This document shows positions 8,989 to 17,883 of a stretch of DNA of 64,000 bases, piece by piece. Source of the DNA: JBCBSZ01 sp039185015 (GTDB taxonomy: Bacteria; Actinomycetota; Acidimicrobiia; Acidimicrobiales; Poriferisodalaceae); contig JBCDAU010000001.1 in the NCBI GenBank assembly GCA_039185015.1, positions 62,001 through 126,000 of the forward strand, in the 5' to 3' direction. The position numbers and the translations under genes are program-made. Every line of letters starts with the position of its first letter. Position 1 is the stretch's first letter. Under the pieces are notes generated by a model. It saw nothing but the letters and a program-made list of their open reading frames with translations. It did no database searches and had not been told where the DNA came from.

Positions 8989-10167
8989 ATGACCGAGACA
9001 GCCACACCCGGCATCCTCTTCGTCGACGACGAACCGGACCTGCTCGCCGGGCTCCGCTCGAGCCTGCGGCGCCTCCGCCGGACCTACACCTTCCACTTCG
9101 CCAACGGCGGCGACGAAGCGATCCGGATCCTCCGCAACGAGCCGATCGACCTCGTCGTGTCGGACATGCGCATGCCGGGCATGAACGGGGTCCAGCTCCT
9201 CCGTCACGTGAAGGAGCACCACCCCGGCGCGATCCGCTACGTGCTGTCCGGTGAGGCCGAGGAGCACCTCGTCGTCCAGGCGGTCACCCTCGCCCACCGT
9301 TGGCTGAGCAAGCCCCTCGACCGCGATGACCTCGTCGCCGCCATCGAGGAGGCGATGCACCACCGCACGATCCTCGACGATGCCGCGACCGCCGAAGCCA
9401 TCGCCCGCGTCGACGCCCTCGCCAGCCCGCCGACGCTCTACGCGCAGGTCATGCACATGATCGCCGACACCGAGGCGAGCGCCCACGATCTCGCCGAGGT
9501 CGTCGGGACCGACGCGGCGATCTCCGCCAAGGTCCTCCAGTGGGCGAACTCCGCCTTCGGTGCCGGGCACTGCGACGACGTCCAGAGCGCCATCGTCCAG
9601 ATCGGCTTGCCCACGGTCGCCCAGCTCGTCCTCCTCGCCGAGGTCTTCCGAGCTGCCGGTCCACACGAAGCCGTGCCCGGACTGGAGCCGGAGCTGCTCC
9701 GCCGGCACGTCGAGCGGATCGCGGCCATCGCCGACGTCGTTCGGCCCGACGACCACGCCGCCCACCTCGGTGGCCTCCTCAGCCACATCGGGCTCCTCAT
9801 CCAGGCGACGCACCTGCCGGAGCGACTCGCCGCTTCCTACGAACACGCCGAGGTCCACGGTACGACCCTGGTCGCCGCCGAGCAGACGCTGCACGGCATC
9901 ACACACCCCGAGCTCGGTGCGTTCCTCCTCGCCACCTGGGGTCTCCCCTCCGATGTCGTGCTCGCCGTGCGCGACGCGTTCGAGCCCCTCGACGCCGACG
10001 GCGAGGCCACGCCTCGTACCGCCGATGCCGTGCGCATCGCTCGACTGCTCGCCCAGCGCGAGCCCCACGCCGAACAGCTCGGCCGCCCCCATCTCGACGA
10101 GATCGACAGCGTCACGGACGCAACGCTCGACCGGTGGGCGGTCGATGAGGAGAGGTCCGCAGCATGA
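8989..10167 (+). CDS. Response regulator with HDOD output domain
   Basis: 392 residues. Receiver domain at the N-terminus (FVDDEPD acidic pair, phosphoacceptor D59 in VVSDMRMPGMNG, conserved Lys in LSKPLD) followed by an HDOD domain from about residue 140 (LASPPTLYAQVMHMI, SAKVLQWANSAFGAG, AIVQIGLPTVAQLVLLAEVF). HDOD domains are catalytically uncharacterised relatives of HD phosphohydrolases used in signalling. The gene starts 3 nt after the kinase stop and overlaps the next receiver gene by 4 nt. Confidence 0.88.
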   Translation: MTETATPGILFVDDEPDLLAGLRSSLRRLRRTYTFHFANGGDEAIRILRNEPIDLVVSDMRMPGMNGVQLLRHVKEHHPGAIRYVLSGEAEEHLVVQAVTLAHRWLSKPLDRDDLVAAIEEAMHHRTILDDAATAEAIARVDALASPPTLYAQVMHMIADTEASAHDLAEVVGTDAAISAKVLQWANSAFGAGHCDDVQSAIVQIGLPTVAQLVLLAEVFRAAGPHEAVPGLEPELLRRHVERIAAIADVVRPDDHAAHLGGLLSHIGLLIQATHLPERLAASYEHAEVHGTTLVAAEQTLHGITHPELGAFLLATWGLPSDVVLAVRDAFEPLDADGEATPRTADAVRIARLLAQREPHAEQLGRPHLDEIDSVTDATLDRWAVDEERSAA

Positions 10168-11324
10168 GCAAACCGCAGAAGCCCCGTCTGCTCTGCGTCG
10201 ACGACGAGCCCGAGCTCCTCCAGAGCATCAAGCTCAACCTCCGACGCCACTTCGCCGTCTCGACGGCCGAGTCCGCGCCCGAAGCGCTGCGGCTCTTCGA
10301 CGAGGCCGAGGACGGCGTGCCCTTCGACGTCGTCATCTCCGACATGCGCATGCCCGGCATGTCCGGCGCCGAGTTCCTCACCCGTCTCCGGATCGCCCAC
10401 CCCGACGTGCCCCGTTTGCTGCTGTCCGGTCAGTCCGACCTCGACGCCGCGATCGCAGCGATCAACGACGCCAAGATCTTCCGCTTCCTCACCAAGCCGT
10501 GCCCGCCGGAGGTGATCATCGAGAGCGTCAACGAAGCGCTCGAGCAGGTCCGTCTCCGCAACGTCGAACGCGAGCTGCTCGACGACACGTTGAGCGGCAC
10601 GGTCGAGATGCTGACCGATGTGCTCGGTGTGGTGAACGCCGGCGCATACAGCCGCACCATGCGCCTGCACCGGCTGGTCACCGGCATCGCGAAGGGGCTG
10701 GGCCGTCCGGTCGAGTGGGACCTCAACCTCGCCACGATGCTGTCCCAGATCGGCTTCGTCGTCCTGCCCCCGAACCCGGAACTCAAGGCGACCGGCGGCG
10801 CCGACAAGCGCCACGCGGCGATGGCGGCAGACCTCGTGGGCAACATCCCGCGCATGGACCACGTCGACACGATGATCCGTCGCCAGCTCGAGGCCGCCCC
10901 CGAGAGCCACGGCGACGCCATGGAGGAGTGGCCCGAGCACGCCATCAAGGCCGAGATCCTGCGCGTCGCCGTCCGGTACGAGGCCTACCTCGCTGGTGGC
11001 CTGTCGCCCGGCCAGGCCCGCAAGCGCCTCGCCGACTCCACGACGCCGCCGCCCGAGTTCATCCTCCGCGCCGTGACCCAGGCCGAGACCGGTGAGGAGC
11101 CGATGGTCGCCGTGGATGTCACGCTCGCACAGCTCACCGCTCGCATGCGCCTCGACGCCGACCTCTACCTCAGCACCGGCTCGAAGCTCGCCAGCGCGGG
11201 CACCGAGGTCACGTCGGTGCTGATCGGCCGGATCAACGCCTTCGCCGAGAGCGCCGGCGTGCGCGAACCGATTCAGGTGCTCGCCCCGGCATCGATCGCC
11301 AACCGCCTCGCGACCGCGGCCTGA
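10164..11324 (+). CDS. Response regulator with degenerate HD-type output domain
   Basis: 386 residues. Receiver domain with CVDDEPE and phosphoacceptor D60 (VVISDMRMPGMSG), switch Lys in FLTKPCPP. The output part from about residue 140 has the helical layout of an HD/HD-GYP domain (YSRTMRLHRLVTGIAKGLG, then LATMLSQIGFVVLPP), but the metal ligands are gone: the usual LHDIGK reads LSQIGF and no GYP motif is seen. It is probably a protein-binding rather than catalytic output. Shewanella H-NOX pathways use a degenerate HD-GYP regulator (HnoD), which this resembles in architecture. Last gene of the operon. Confidence 0.8.
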   Translation: MSKPQKPRLLCVDDEPELLQSIKLNLRRHFAVSTAESAPEALRLFDEAEDGVPFDVVISDMRMPGMSGAEFLTRLRIAHPDVPRLLLSGQSDLDAAIAAINDAKIFRFLTKPCPPEVIIESVNEALEQVRLRNVERELLDDTLSGTVEMLTDVLGVVNAGAYSRTMRLHRLVTGIAKGLGRPVEWDLNLATMLSQIGFVVLPPNPELKATGGADKRHAAMAADLVGNIPRMDHVDTMIRRQLEAAPESHGDAMEEWPEHAIKAEILRVAVRYEAYLAGGLSPGQARKRLADSTTPPPEFILRAVTQAETGEEPMVAVDVTLAQLTARMRLDADLYLSTGSKLASAGTEVTSVLIGRINAFAESAGVREPIQVLAPASIANRLATAA

Positions 11325-11457
11325 CCAGGCGGCGAGCCGCACCGGCGCCGACGCCTCACCCTCGGTGCCACCCCGCCGCTGGCCGCGGCGGGCCGCTGGT
11401 GCTGTGCTCGGAACGAACCCGGCGTCGGACCGGGGTGACGGCTTGCGCGAGGTGTCG

Positions 11458-13272
11458 ATGCGTCGACCTCTGATGGTCATGGGCGCACTGCTGGTCGCAC
11501 TCGTCGCCGCGGCGGTCGCCCTCTGGGGCGGTGACGACGCCAGGGAGGCCTCCTCGCCGGACACGTCGCCGTCGACCGGCGCCTCGGCGACGGCGCCGTC
11601 CGCCCCGCCGACGACCTCGGCGTCCACGACCACGGTCGTGCCGCCCAGCTCGTTCTGCGATCCGACGGCCTGGCCCGACGGGGCCGTGCCCGGCCCCTCC
11701 GACGAGGCGGTGATCGACGGTCCGGTGCTCCTCGACTGCGACGCCGCCGTCGGAGCGCTCCGCATCGCGGCCAGCGGCTCGCTGACCTGGGTCGGCGACG
11801 CCGAGCTCGTCGTCGACGCCGCTCGCTCGACCGGGCGCGTCGAGGTGATGGGACGGCTCACGATGCGACCCGAGCCGGGCACTCGACACGTCCTGACCTT
11901 CACCGGGATCGATGCGTCGCAGATGGTCGGCGGCGACGACGGGATGATGTCGGACCCCGGTGGACTCCACGCGATGGGATCGGGCGTGCTCGACCTCGAC
12001 GGTCCCGACCGCACCGCCTGGACCCGACTGGCCGAACCGGCAGCCGCCGGAGACCGCGAGCTGGTCGTCGACGATGCGTCCGGGTGGCGGTCGGGCGACG
12101 AGATCACGCTCACGCCGGCCCTGCCGCCGGACCACCCGGAGGCGTCCACCGCGTACCAGGACGCCGTGATCGAGGCGGTCCGGGGCGATGTCGTCGAGCT
12201 CGACCGGGCACTGACCCACGACGCCGCCGGGGTCGACGGTCTGCTCCCCGAGGTGCTCAACCTCACGCGAGACGTCGTGATCCGCACCGGCGACGGCGAC
12301 CCCGGCTACGTCACCTTCCATCCCACCAGCGGGGTGCAGCAGCTGGCCGACGTCGCCTTCGTCGGCCTCGGCCCCGAGGACGTCCAGGGCCGGTACCCGG
12401 TCCACCTCCACCAGCTCGGCGAGGCCTCGCGGGGCTCGACCTTCGACCGCCTGCTCGTGCTCGATTCGTCGAATCGGGCCATCGTGCCCCACGGCAGCCA
12501 CGGCACGGTCTGGACCGATGTGGTCGCCCACCGGGTCAGCGGCGACGCCTTCTGGTGGGATCGCGGCGACGAACCACACGCCTCGCACGACACCGTCTGG
12601 CACCGGGCCGTCGCCTCGGCGGTCACCGAGGCCGAGGGGGCCCGGTTCCGCCTCGCGGGCTTCGAGCTCGGCTCCGGCGACGGCAACGTGATCACCGAGT
12701 CGGTGGCCGTCGGGATCCAGGGCCGGGCGGACTCGTCCGGTTTCGAGTGGCCCGAGGTTCAGACGCGGGGGACCGGCGTGTGGACCTTCGAGGGCAACGT
12801 GGCCCACAACAACGCCCGACACGGCGCGTTCGTCTGGCAGAACGGTCCGCTCGAACACGTCGTGACCGACTTCGTCGCCTGGCACAACGGCAGCTTCGGG
12901 GTGTCCCACGGGGCCTACCGCAACGCCTACCACTGGCAGGAGCTCGAGCTCGTCCACAACGGCGGCGGCGGCATCCTGCTCCACGCCCTGTCGCGCGACG
13001 CCGGTCTGCGCTTCACCGACGTCGAGGTCCGGGGCGGCCCGACCGGGGTCCGCACGACCACCCACAACCAGCCGCTGATCCAACCGACGACCTTCGACGG
13101 GCTGGTCGTCACCGACGTCGACGTGCCGCTGTCCGGCGGTGCTCACGTGCACCCCGACTCGATCGACGTCCACCGCTACGACGGGCCGCCGGTGGTGTTC
13201 GACGAGGACGCCCACCGGGACTCGGAGTGGCGGATCCACGACGGCGACGAGGTGAAGGCGTTTCGCCCGTAG
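11458..13272 (+). CDS. Membrane-anchored G8/CEMIP-like right-handed beta-helix protein
   Basis: 604 residues from ATG at 11458; an upstream start at 11365 would put a basic, non-homologous 31-residue extension before the signal. An N-terminal anchor or signal helix (MVMGALLVALVAAAVALWGG) is followed by a Ser/Thr/Pro linker (about residues 30-65) and an extracellular domain. WPDGAVPGPSDEAVI and later YVTFHP, GRYPVHLHQLGE, NRAIVPHGSHGT and AHNNARHGAFVWQN match the G8-plus-parallel-beta-helix architecture of CEMIP/PANDER-like proteins. These act on or bind polysaccharide; the substrate here is unknown. The next gene encodes a second beta-helix surface protein. Confidence 0.75.
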   Translation: MRRPLMVMGALLVALVAAAVALWGGDDAREASSPDTSPSTGASATAPSAPPTTSASTTTVVPPSSFCDPTAWPDGAVPGPSDEAVIDGPVLLDCDAAVGALRIAASGSLTWVGDAELVVDAARSTGRVEVMGRLTMRPEPGTRHVLTFTGIDASQMVGGDDGMMSDPGGLHAMGSGVLDLDGPDRTAWTRLAEPAAAGDRELVVDDASGWRSGDEITLTPALPPDHPEASTAYQDAVIEAVRGDVVELDRALTHDAAGVDGLLPEVLNLTRDVVIRTGDGDPGYVTFHPTSGVQQLADVAFVGLGPEDVQGRYPVHLHQLGEASRGSTFDRLLVLDSSNRAIVPHGSHGTVWTDVVAHRVSGDAFWWDRGDEPHASHDTVWHRAVASAVTEAEGARFRLAGFELGSGDGNVITESVAVGIQGRADSSGFEWPEVQTRGTGVWTFEGNVAHNNARHGAFVWQNGPLEHVVTDFVAWHNGSFGVSHGAYRNAYHWQELELVHNGGGGILLHALSRDAGLRFTDVEVRGGPTGVRTTTHNQPLIQPTTFDGLVVTDVDVPLSGGAHVHPDSIDVHRYDGPPVVFDEDAHRDSEWRIHDGDEVKAFRP

Positions 13273-13528
13273 ACCACCGCGAGTGATTAGGTTGTTTCTC
13301 ATGGTGGGCGGATCAGGTGCCGGGGCGTGGCACCAGTCACGTTCAAGGTCGAGGCCACGATGCCGACGGAGGTCGGGGCGATCACCCGATCGCGCCGGGG
13401 TGACGTCGATGCGAGCCCTGGCCGACCGCGCTGCGGCGGTCCCGATGCACCGAGTCGTGCGCCGGGACCGCCGCGGGTCGTCTCCCCGACATCTCGTCGA
13501 CGGCTCGAGCCGCGAGGATGGAGGGGCC

Positions 13529-14467
13529 GTGATCCGTCCCGCCCCCCGAACGCTCGTCCTCGGCGCGCTGCTCGCGCTCGCCGCCTGCTCGGGCGACGGT
13601 GACGGGTCGTCGGCCCCCACCACCGACGATTCCCTCGCCGCCGCCGAGGCCGCACCGACGACGACCGAGCCGGCTGCGGTCACCGCCCCCGCGACGACGT
13701 CGTCGACCACGACGACCACGACCACGACCACGACGACGACCGAGCCCCGGATCTGGCCCGACGCCTCGACGACCGGGGTGCCGGACGACGTCGTGCTCAG
13801 GCCGTCCGACTCGCTCACGATCACCGAGGCGGGAGCGATCGTCGACGGCCTCGAGGTCGACGGGTTCATCCTCGTGCAGGCGCCCGATGTGGTCATCCGC
13901 AACACCCTCGTGCGGGGTGAGGCGCAGAACCTGATCGACTGCGACACGCAGAACCTCTGCGAGAACCTGCTGATCGAGGACACGACGATCATCGGCACGG
14001 GCGAGCGGTGCCAGAACGGCATCGGCTTCAACCGCTACACCGCTCGTCGGGTCGACATCTCCGGCTGCATCGACGGCGCCAAGGCGCACGGGTTCACCAC
14101 GATCGAGGACTCCTGGATCCACGACCTGCGGCGGATCGAGGACGGCGGGGAGTCGTCGCACAACGACGGCATCCAGTCGACCGGCGGCGAGGACATCGTC
14201 GTGCGGGGCAACCGGATCGACGCGATCCCGCAGCGCCAGACCTCGGCGATCAAGCTCAGCGCCGACCGCCGTCCGGTCGTCGACGTGCTCGTCGAGGACA
14301 ACCTCCTCTACGGCGGAACGATCACCATGTACGTCAACGACCAGGGCGCCGGGGCGCCGACGGGCCTGGTCCGGGACAACGTGATCGTCTCCGAGGGCTA
14401 CACCACGGCGCCGTGGCGGATCACCTCGAACCCGGCGCTCGAGTTCGTCGACAACGAGGAGTGGTGA
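13529..14467 (+). CDS. Surface lipoprotein with right-handed beta-helix
   Basis: 312 residues from GTG with GGAGGGG upstream. Lipobox LAAC after LVLGALLAL, then a low-complexity Thr linker including an uninterrupted run of twelve Thr, then a parallel beta-helix domain (VDGFILVQAPDVVIRNTLV, ENLLIEDTTIIGTG, SSHNDGIQSTGGEDIVVRGNRI). This is the fold of pectate-lyase-like and alginate-epimerase-like proteins. No catalytic residues can be assigned by eye. An open frame extends upstream to 13283 but is Arg-rich and lacks a signal, so it is not used. Confidence 0.78.
   Translation: MIRPAPRTLVLGALLALAACSGDGDGSSAPTTDDSLAAAEAAPTTTEPAAVTAPATTSSTTTTTTTTTTTTEPRIWPDASTTGVPDDVVLRPSDSLTITEAGAIVDGLEVDGFILVQAPDVVIRNTLVRGEAQNLIDCDTQNLCENLLIEDTTIIGTGERCQNGIGFNRYTARRVDISGCIDGAKAHGFTTIEDSWIHDLRRIEDGGESSHNDGIQSTGGEDIVVRGNRIDAIPQRQTSAIKLSADRRPVVDVLVEDNLLYGGTITMYVNDQGAGAPTGLVRDNVIVSEGYTTAPWRITSNPALEFVDNEEW
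13690..13745 (+). repeat. Low-complexity ACC/ACG repeat encoding poly-Thr
   Basis: About 18 consecutive ACG/ACC/TCG codons give the Thr-rich linker between the lipid anchor and the beta-helix. Synonymous ACC/ACG mixing means it is not a perfect microsatellite, so selection acts on the amino acids. Length variation between strains would be expected. Confidence 0.8.
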
Positions 14468-14473
14468 GATCTC

Positions 14474-14671
14474 GTGGCCACTGCTCAACGTGACAATGAA
14501 AACGCGGAACGTGAAGACGCGGGCCAGACTGAGACCGTGCACGGCGGGATCCAGCAGCGGGCGGCTCGGCCGACCACCGCGCTCCATGGACTCCGAACGG
14601 CCATTCCCGGTGCGGCGGTCCTCTGGGCGTTGATCATCGGCCTCGGCCGCCGCGCGCTGCGTCGACGCTGA
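14474..14671 (+). CDS. Small hypothetical single-helix protein
   Basis: 65 residues from GTG, 6 nt after the beta-helix lipoprotein gene, with a GGTGAG site 6-11 nt upstream. A polar, acidic first half, then one hydrophobic stretch (AIPGAAVLWALIIGLG) and a terminal Arg cluster. No family recognised. The N-terminal codons are less GC-biased than the neighbours, so the call is tentative. Confidence 0.35.
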   Translation: MATAQRDNENAEREDAGQTETVHGGIQQRAARPTTALHGLRTAIPGAAVLWALIIGLGRRALRRR

Positions 14672-14722
14672 GATCCGACTCCACGCCGGGCTCCCCGCCT
14701 CGGGGGCGCGCACCGGGTCGAC

Positions 14723-15982
14723 TCAGGTGATGCGGCCCCGCTCGGTGGAGAAGCCGGCGTGGGCGTTGGTCGACACCGCGTCGCGCAGTCGGTTGACGGC
14801 GGCGACCACATCGACGTGACGCAGCGGGAGCGGTGACAGTCCGAGGCGGATCACGTCCGGCTCCCGGAAGTCGCACAGGATGCCGAGTCGCTGCGTGGCC
14901 AGCTGGGTGATCGGCCAGGCGTCATCGTGGCGCAGCGCCACGGTGGCCCCCCGTCGTTCCGGCGTCCGCGGCGTCAGCACATCGAAGCCCAGCGGTGCCA
15001 GCGAGTCCCGGGACAGGTCGATGGCGAGCTGGGTCAGCGCCGCGGTCTTGGCCGCCAACGCCGCCGGATCGACCGCGGCGACCAGGTCGAGGCCGGCCAG
15101 CGCCGCGACGAGCGACAGCACCGGCGGCGTCCCGATCGCGAAGCGCTCGACGCCGGACGCCGGCGTCCACCTCCGGTCGAGATCGAACGGCGCGTCGTGA
15201 CCGAACCATCCGCGCAACGGCGGGTCGAGCTGATCGACGAGGTCGGGGCGGGCCATGATCCAGCCCGGTGAACCCGGGCCACCGCAGAGGTGCTTGTAGG
15301 TGCACCCGACGGCGAGCTCGGCGCCGGAGGCGTGCAGTGACAGTGGCACGGCGCCCGCGGAGTGGCTGCAGTCCCACAGGACCCAGGCGCCGGCCCGATG
15401 CGCGGTCTCGGTGATGTCGGCGAGGTCGAGGAGGCGGCCGGTTCGGAAGTCGACGTGGCCGAGCGCGACGAGGCCGACCCGATCGTCCAACTCCCGGGCG
15501 ACCCGGTCGGCCTCCGGTGCGGCGGGCAGCAGGCGCAGCCGCCCGCCGGCAGCCCGGGCCCGTTGCTCGAGCGCGTAGAGGTCGGTCGGGAACTCGCCCT
15601 CGGAGGTGACGATGTCCGGGCGATCGGGCCGGGCCGCCAGGACCGCGCCCGCGGCCTGGTGCACCATGATCGTCGTCGAGTCGCCGACCCGGATCGAGCC
15701 CGACGCCGCCCCGAGGATCGCTTCGAGTCGGCTGGCCGCGTGCCGGGACAGGTCGAGCCAGCGCTGCGGCCACCCGACGACACCGTCCTCTCGCCATCGG
15801 CGCAGCTCGCGCTCGACCAGGCGCTCCGCGGTGCGGGGCTGCAGGCCCAGGGAGTGCCCGGCCAGGTAGATCGTCCGGTAGCCCGGGCCCTCGGCGATCG
15901 GATGGAAGGCATCGACGAGGTGGGCGAGCTCGTCGGCCCGGTCGAGGCGGCGTGCTCGTGCGAGCGGGTCCTCGACGATCAT
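14723..15982 (-). CDS. kynU: Kynureninase
   Basis: 419 residues, family length. PLP enzyme that cleaves kynurenine or 3-hydroxykynurenine to anthranilates plus alanine in tryptophan catabolism. Visible: LAGHSLGLQPR near the N-terminus, VGDSTTIMVHQ, LWDCSHSAGAVPL, the PLP lysine K230 in CTYKHLCGGPGSPGW, and RRGATVALRH, CDFREPDVIRLGLSPL near the C-terminus. The ATG overlaps the stop of the ThuA-like gene by 4 nt, so the two form an operon. Tryptophan 2,3-dioxygenase and kynurenine formamidase are not in the window. Confidence 0.9.
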   Translation of the reverse strand: MIVEDPLARARRLDRADELAHLVDAFHPIAEGPGYRTIYLAGHSLGLQPRTAERLVERELRRWREDGVVGWPQRWLDLSRHAASRLEAILGAASGSIRVGDSTTIMVHQAAGAVLAARPDRPDIVTSEGEFPTDLYALEQRARAAGGRLRLLPAAPEADRVARELDDRVGLVALGHVDFRTGRLLDLADITETAHRAGAWVLWDCSHSAGAVPLSLHASGAELAVGCTYKHLCGGPGSPGWIMARPDLVDQLDPPLRGWFGHDAPFDLDRRWTPASGVERFAIGTPPVLSLVAALAGLDLVAAVDPAALAAKTAALTQLAIDLSRDSLAPLGFDVLTPRTPERRGATVALRHDDAWPITQLATQRLGILCDFREPDVIRLGLSPLPLRHVDVVAAVNRLRDAVSTNAHAGFSTERGRIT

Positions 15983-16791
15983 GAGTCGGCCCACGCTCGG
16001 GCCGGATCGGAGGTGAGCCAGGTGATCGCGTCTCCGACGACGCGCCGGAACACGGGATCGACCCAGGTCGCCGGCCCGTGCCCGAACTGGAGGTAGACGA
16101 GTGGCGATCGGCCGGCCGTCTTCACCCAACCCACGAGGTCGCTCCCGTCGGGGTGGGTCCACTCGCCCGGGGCGGTAGAGGGCGCGCCGATCGCCTCGCC
16201 CGCCGCCTGGTAGGCCGCCGCACGGAAGTCGGCGTCGCTGCGGAACAGCGGGGTGACGGAGTCCTCCAGGACGGGCCACAGGTAGAGCTCGTCCTCGAGC
16301 TCGAAGCCGTCGGGGGCGAGCTCGGCGGCGCCGGCGGTGACCGGGTGGTCGGCCACGGCTCGGATGCGGTGCTTCACGTCCATGCGGTACCCGCTGTCGG
16401 GCCACTCGCGACCGTCGAGCACGCCCGGCTGATAGTGGAAGCGGGCCCCGACCAGCTCGGCCCAGCCCTCCCAGGCCGGCCACGCGGCCGCGGCGTGGTG
16501 GAGCACGAGCATCGGCTTGCCCTGCTCGAGGAGCGCGTGGAGATCGGTGACGAACCGGACCGGTGGCGGCTCGAACGTCGGAGCCTGGCCGCGCTGGAAG
16601 CGGATGCCGGGCATGTCGTAGAGGACGAAGGCGTCGAAGGGCCGGGCGTGGTCGGGGTCGAAGAGCGCGAGCGCCGCCGGCTGCTCGACGTGGGTCCAGT
16701 CGATTCCCAACTCGTCCCACATGGTGAAGAAGGGCTCGCGCTCGAAGGGATGTCCCTTCGTCACGACGAGCACCCGTGGCTGCCCCGGCAC
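15979..16791 (-). CDS. ThuA-like domain protein
   Basis: 270 residues from GTG. Class I glutamine-amidotransferase-like fold of the ThuA family: VLVVTKGHPFEREPFF at the N-terminus, FVLYDMPG, a central LHALLEQGKPMLVLHHAAAAWPAWEGW, and a C-terminal GRSPLVYLQFGHGP. ThuA-like proteins are linked to sugar or trehalose metabolism, but many members have no known reaction. It is the promoter-proximal gene of a two-gene operon with kynU and is divergent from the MarR-GNAT regulator, so it may be its target. Confidence 0.8.
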   Translation of the reverse strand: MPGQPRVLVVTKGHPFEREPFFTMWDELGIDWTHVEQPAALALFDPDHARPFDAFVLYDMPGIRFQRGQAPTFEPPPVRFVTDLHALLEQGKPMLVLHHAAAAWPAWEGWAELVGARFHYQPGVLDGREWPDSGYRMDVKHRIRAVADHPVTAGAAELAPDGFELEDELYLWPVLEDSVTPLFRSDADFRAAAYQAAGEAIGAPSTAPGEWTHPDGSDLVGWVKTAGRSPLVYLQFGHGPATWVDPVFRRVVGDAITWLTSDPARAWADS

Positions 16792-16847
16792 GAGTCGGGA
16801 GGCTAGCCAACGCGGTCCCGGGTCCGCGGCGGCACGTTTCGCGTTGC

Positions 16848-16861
16848 CTGACTAAGGTCAG
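16848..16861. promoter_or_regulatory. Palindrome in the MarR-GNAT / ThuA divergent promoter region
   Basis: CTGAC-TAAG-GTCAG is a perfect 5-bp inverted repeat with a 4-nt spacer, ending 5 nt before the MarR-GNAT start codon and 57 nt from the divergent ThuA-like start. Position and symmetry suit an autoregulatory MarR-type operator; TTGCCT just left of it could be a -35 box. Confidence 0.45.
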
Positions 16862-16866
16862 AGGAT

Positions 16867-17766
16867 ATGGACACGGCCGACCTCTCGACGATCCGGAGCT
16901 TCAACCGGACGGTCACCGAGCGCCTGGGTGTGCTCGAGGACGGGTACCTCCGACGCGACCGCCCGGTCGGTGCGTCCCGGTTGCTGTGGGAGATCGGTCG
17001 CACGGGCGACGTCGTCGAGCTGCGGGCCCGCCTCGGGCTCGACTCCGGCTACGTCAGCCGTCTCCTGCGCCGCCTCGAGGCCGACGGGATGGTCGAGGTT
17101 GCCGACGACTCGGACGACCGTCGTCGACGCGTCGCCACCCTCACGCGCGCCGGACGACGGGAGCGGGCCGAGCTCGACCGACTGAGCGACGAGTTGGCGG
17201 CATCGCTGGTCGGCCCGCTCGCCGCCGAGCGCCGACGTGAGCTCGTCGCCGCCATGGCCACGGTCGAGCGACTGCTGCGCGCCGGCGAGATCGTGATCGA
17301 ACCGGAACAGCCCGAGACCGCCGACGCGCGCTTCTGCCTCCGCTCGTACTACGAGGTCCTCGACGACCGGTTCCCCGGTGGGTTCGACCCCGAGGCGGCC
17401 CTGCAGGTGAGACCGGACGACATGCGCGCCCCCGGCGGGCTGCTGCTCCTCGCTCGGCGTCGTGGCGAACCGGTCGGTTGCGGGGTGCTCAAGCTCCGCG
17501 GCGACGGGTGGGGCGAGATCAAACGGGTGTGGGTCGCCGAATCCGTCCGGGGACTCGGCCTCGGGCGGCGCCTGCTCGGCGAGCTCGAGGCGGCGGCGAT
17601 CGAGCGCGGCCTCGACACCGTGCGCCTCGACACCAACGCCTCGCTCGTCGAGGCGATCGCGCTCTACCGCTCGGCCGGCTACGTCGAGATCGACCCGTTC
17701 ACCGACGAGCCGTACGCGCACCACTGGTTCGAGAAGCGCCTCGACGGGTCGCCGACCGTGGGCTGA
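16867..17766 (+). CDS. Bifunctional MarR-type regulator / GNAT acetyltransferase
   Basis: 299 residues. The N-terminal half (1-145) is a MarR winged helix: LLWEIGRTGDVVELRARLGLDSGYVSRLLRRLEADGMV is helix-turn-helix, and DDSDDRRRRVATLTRAGRRE the wing. The C-terminal half (about 150-295) is a GNAT N-acetyltransferase with the acetyl-CoA loop RGLGLGRRLLGELE and DTNASLVEAIALYRSAGY. This fusion is a known actinobacterial architecture; the acceptor substrate is unknown. The gene is divergent from ThuA-kynU with a palindrome between them. Confidence 0.88.
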   Translation: MDTADLSTIRSFNRTVTERLGVLEDGYLRRDRPVGASRLLWEIGRTGDVVELRARLGLDSGYVSRLLRRLEADGMVEVADDSDDRRRRVATLTRAGRRERAELDRLSDELAASLVGPLAAERRRELVAAMATVERLLRAGEIVIEPEQPETADARFCLRSYYEVLDDRFPGGFDPEAALQVRPDDMRAPGGLLLLARRRGEPVGCGVLKLRGDGWGEIKRVWVAESVRGLGLGRRLLGELEAAAIERGLDTVRLDTNASLVEAIALYRSAGYVEIDPFTDEPYAHHWFEKRLDGSPTVG

Positions 17767-17883
17767 GCAGGTCGTACAGGTCGAGGACGGATTCGGCGTG
17801 GAACCGCCCGATCGCGTCCGAGGTCGGCCATCATCTACGCGGGCACGTCGGGACGAAGGATCGTCTCGACCGAGGAAGGCGGG

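Noticed and set aside
13690..13745. ACC/ACG repeats as a possible CRISPR or microsatellite
   Set aside because: No spacers and no unit length beyond codons; it encodes a Thr linker in a lipoprotein.
14723..16810. Single fused ThuA-kynureninase open frame
   Set aside because: The kynureninase frame is open upstream, but the ThuA-like protein is encoded in a different frame with its own start and stop; the two overlap by 4 nt and are separate genes.
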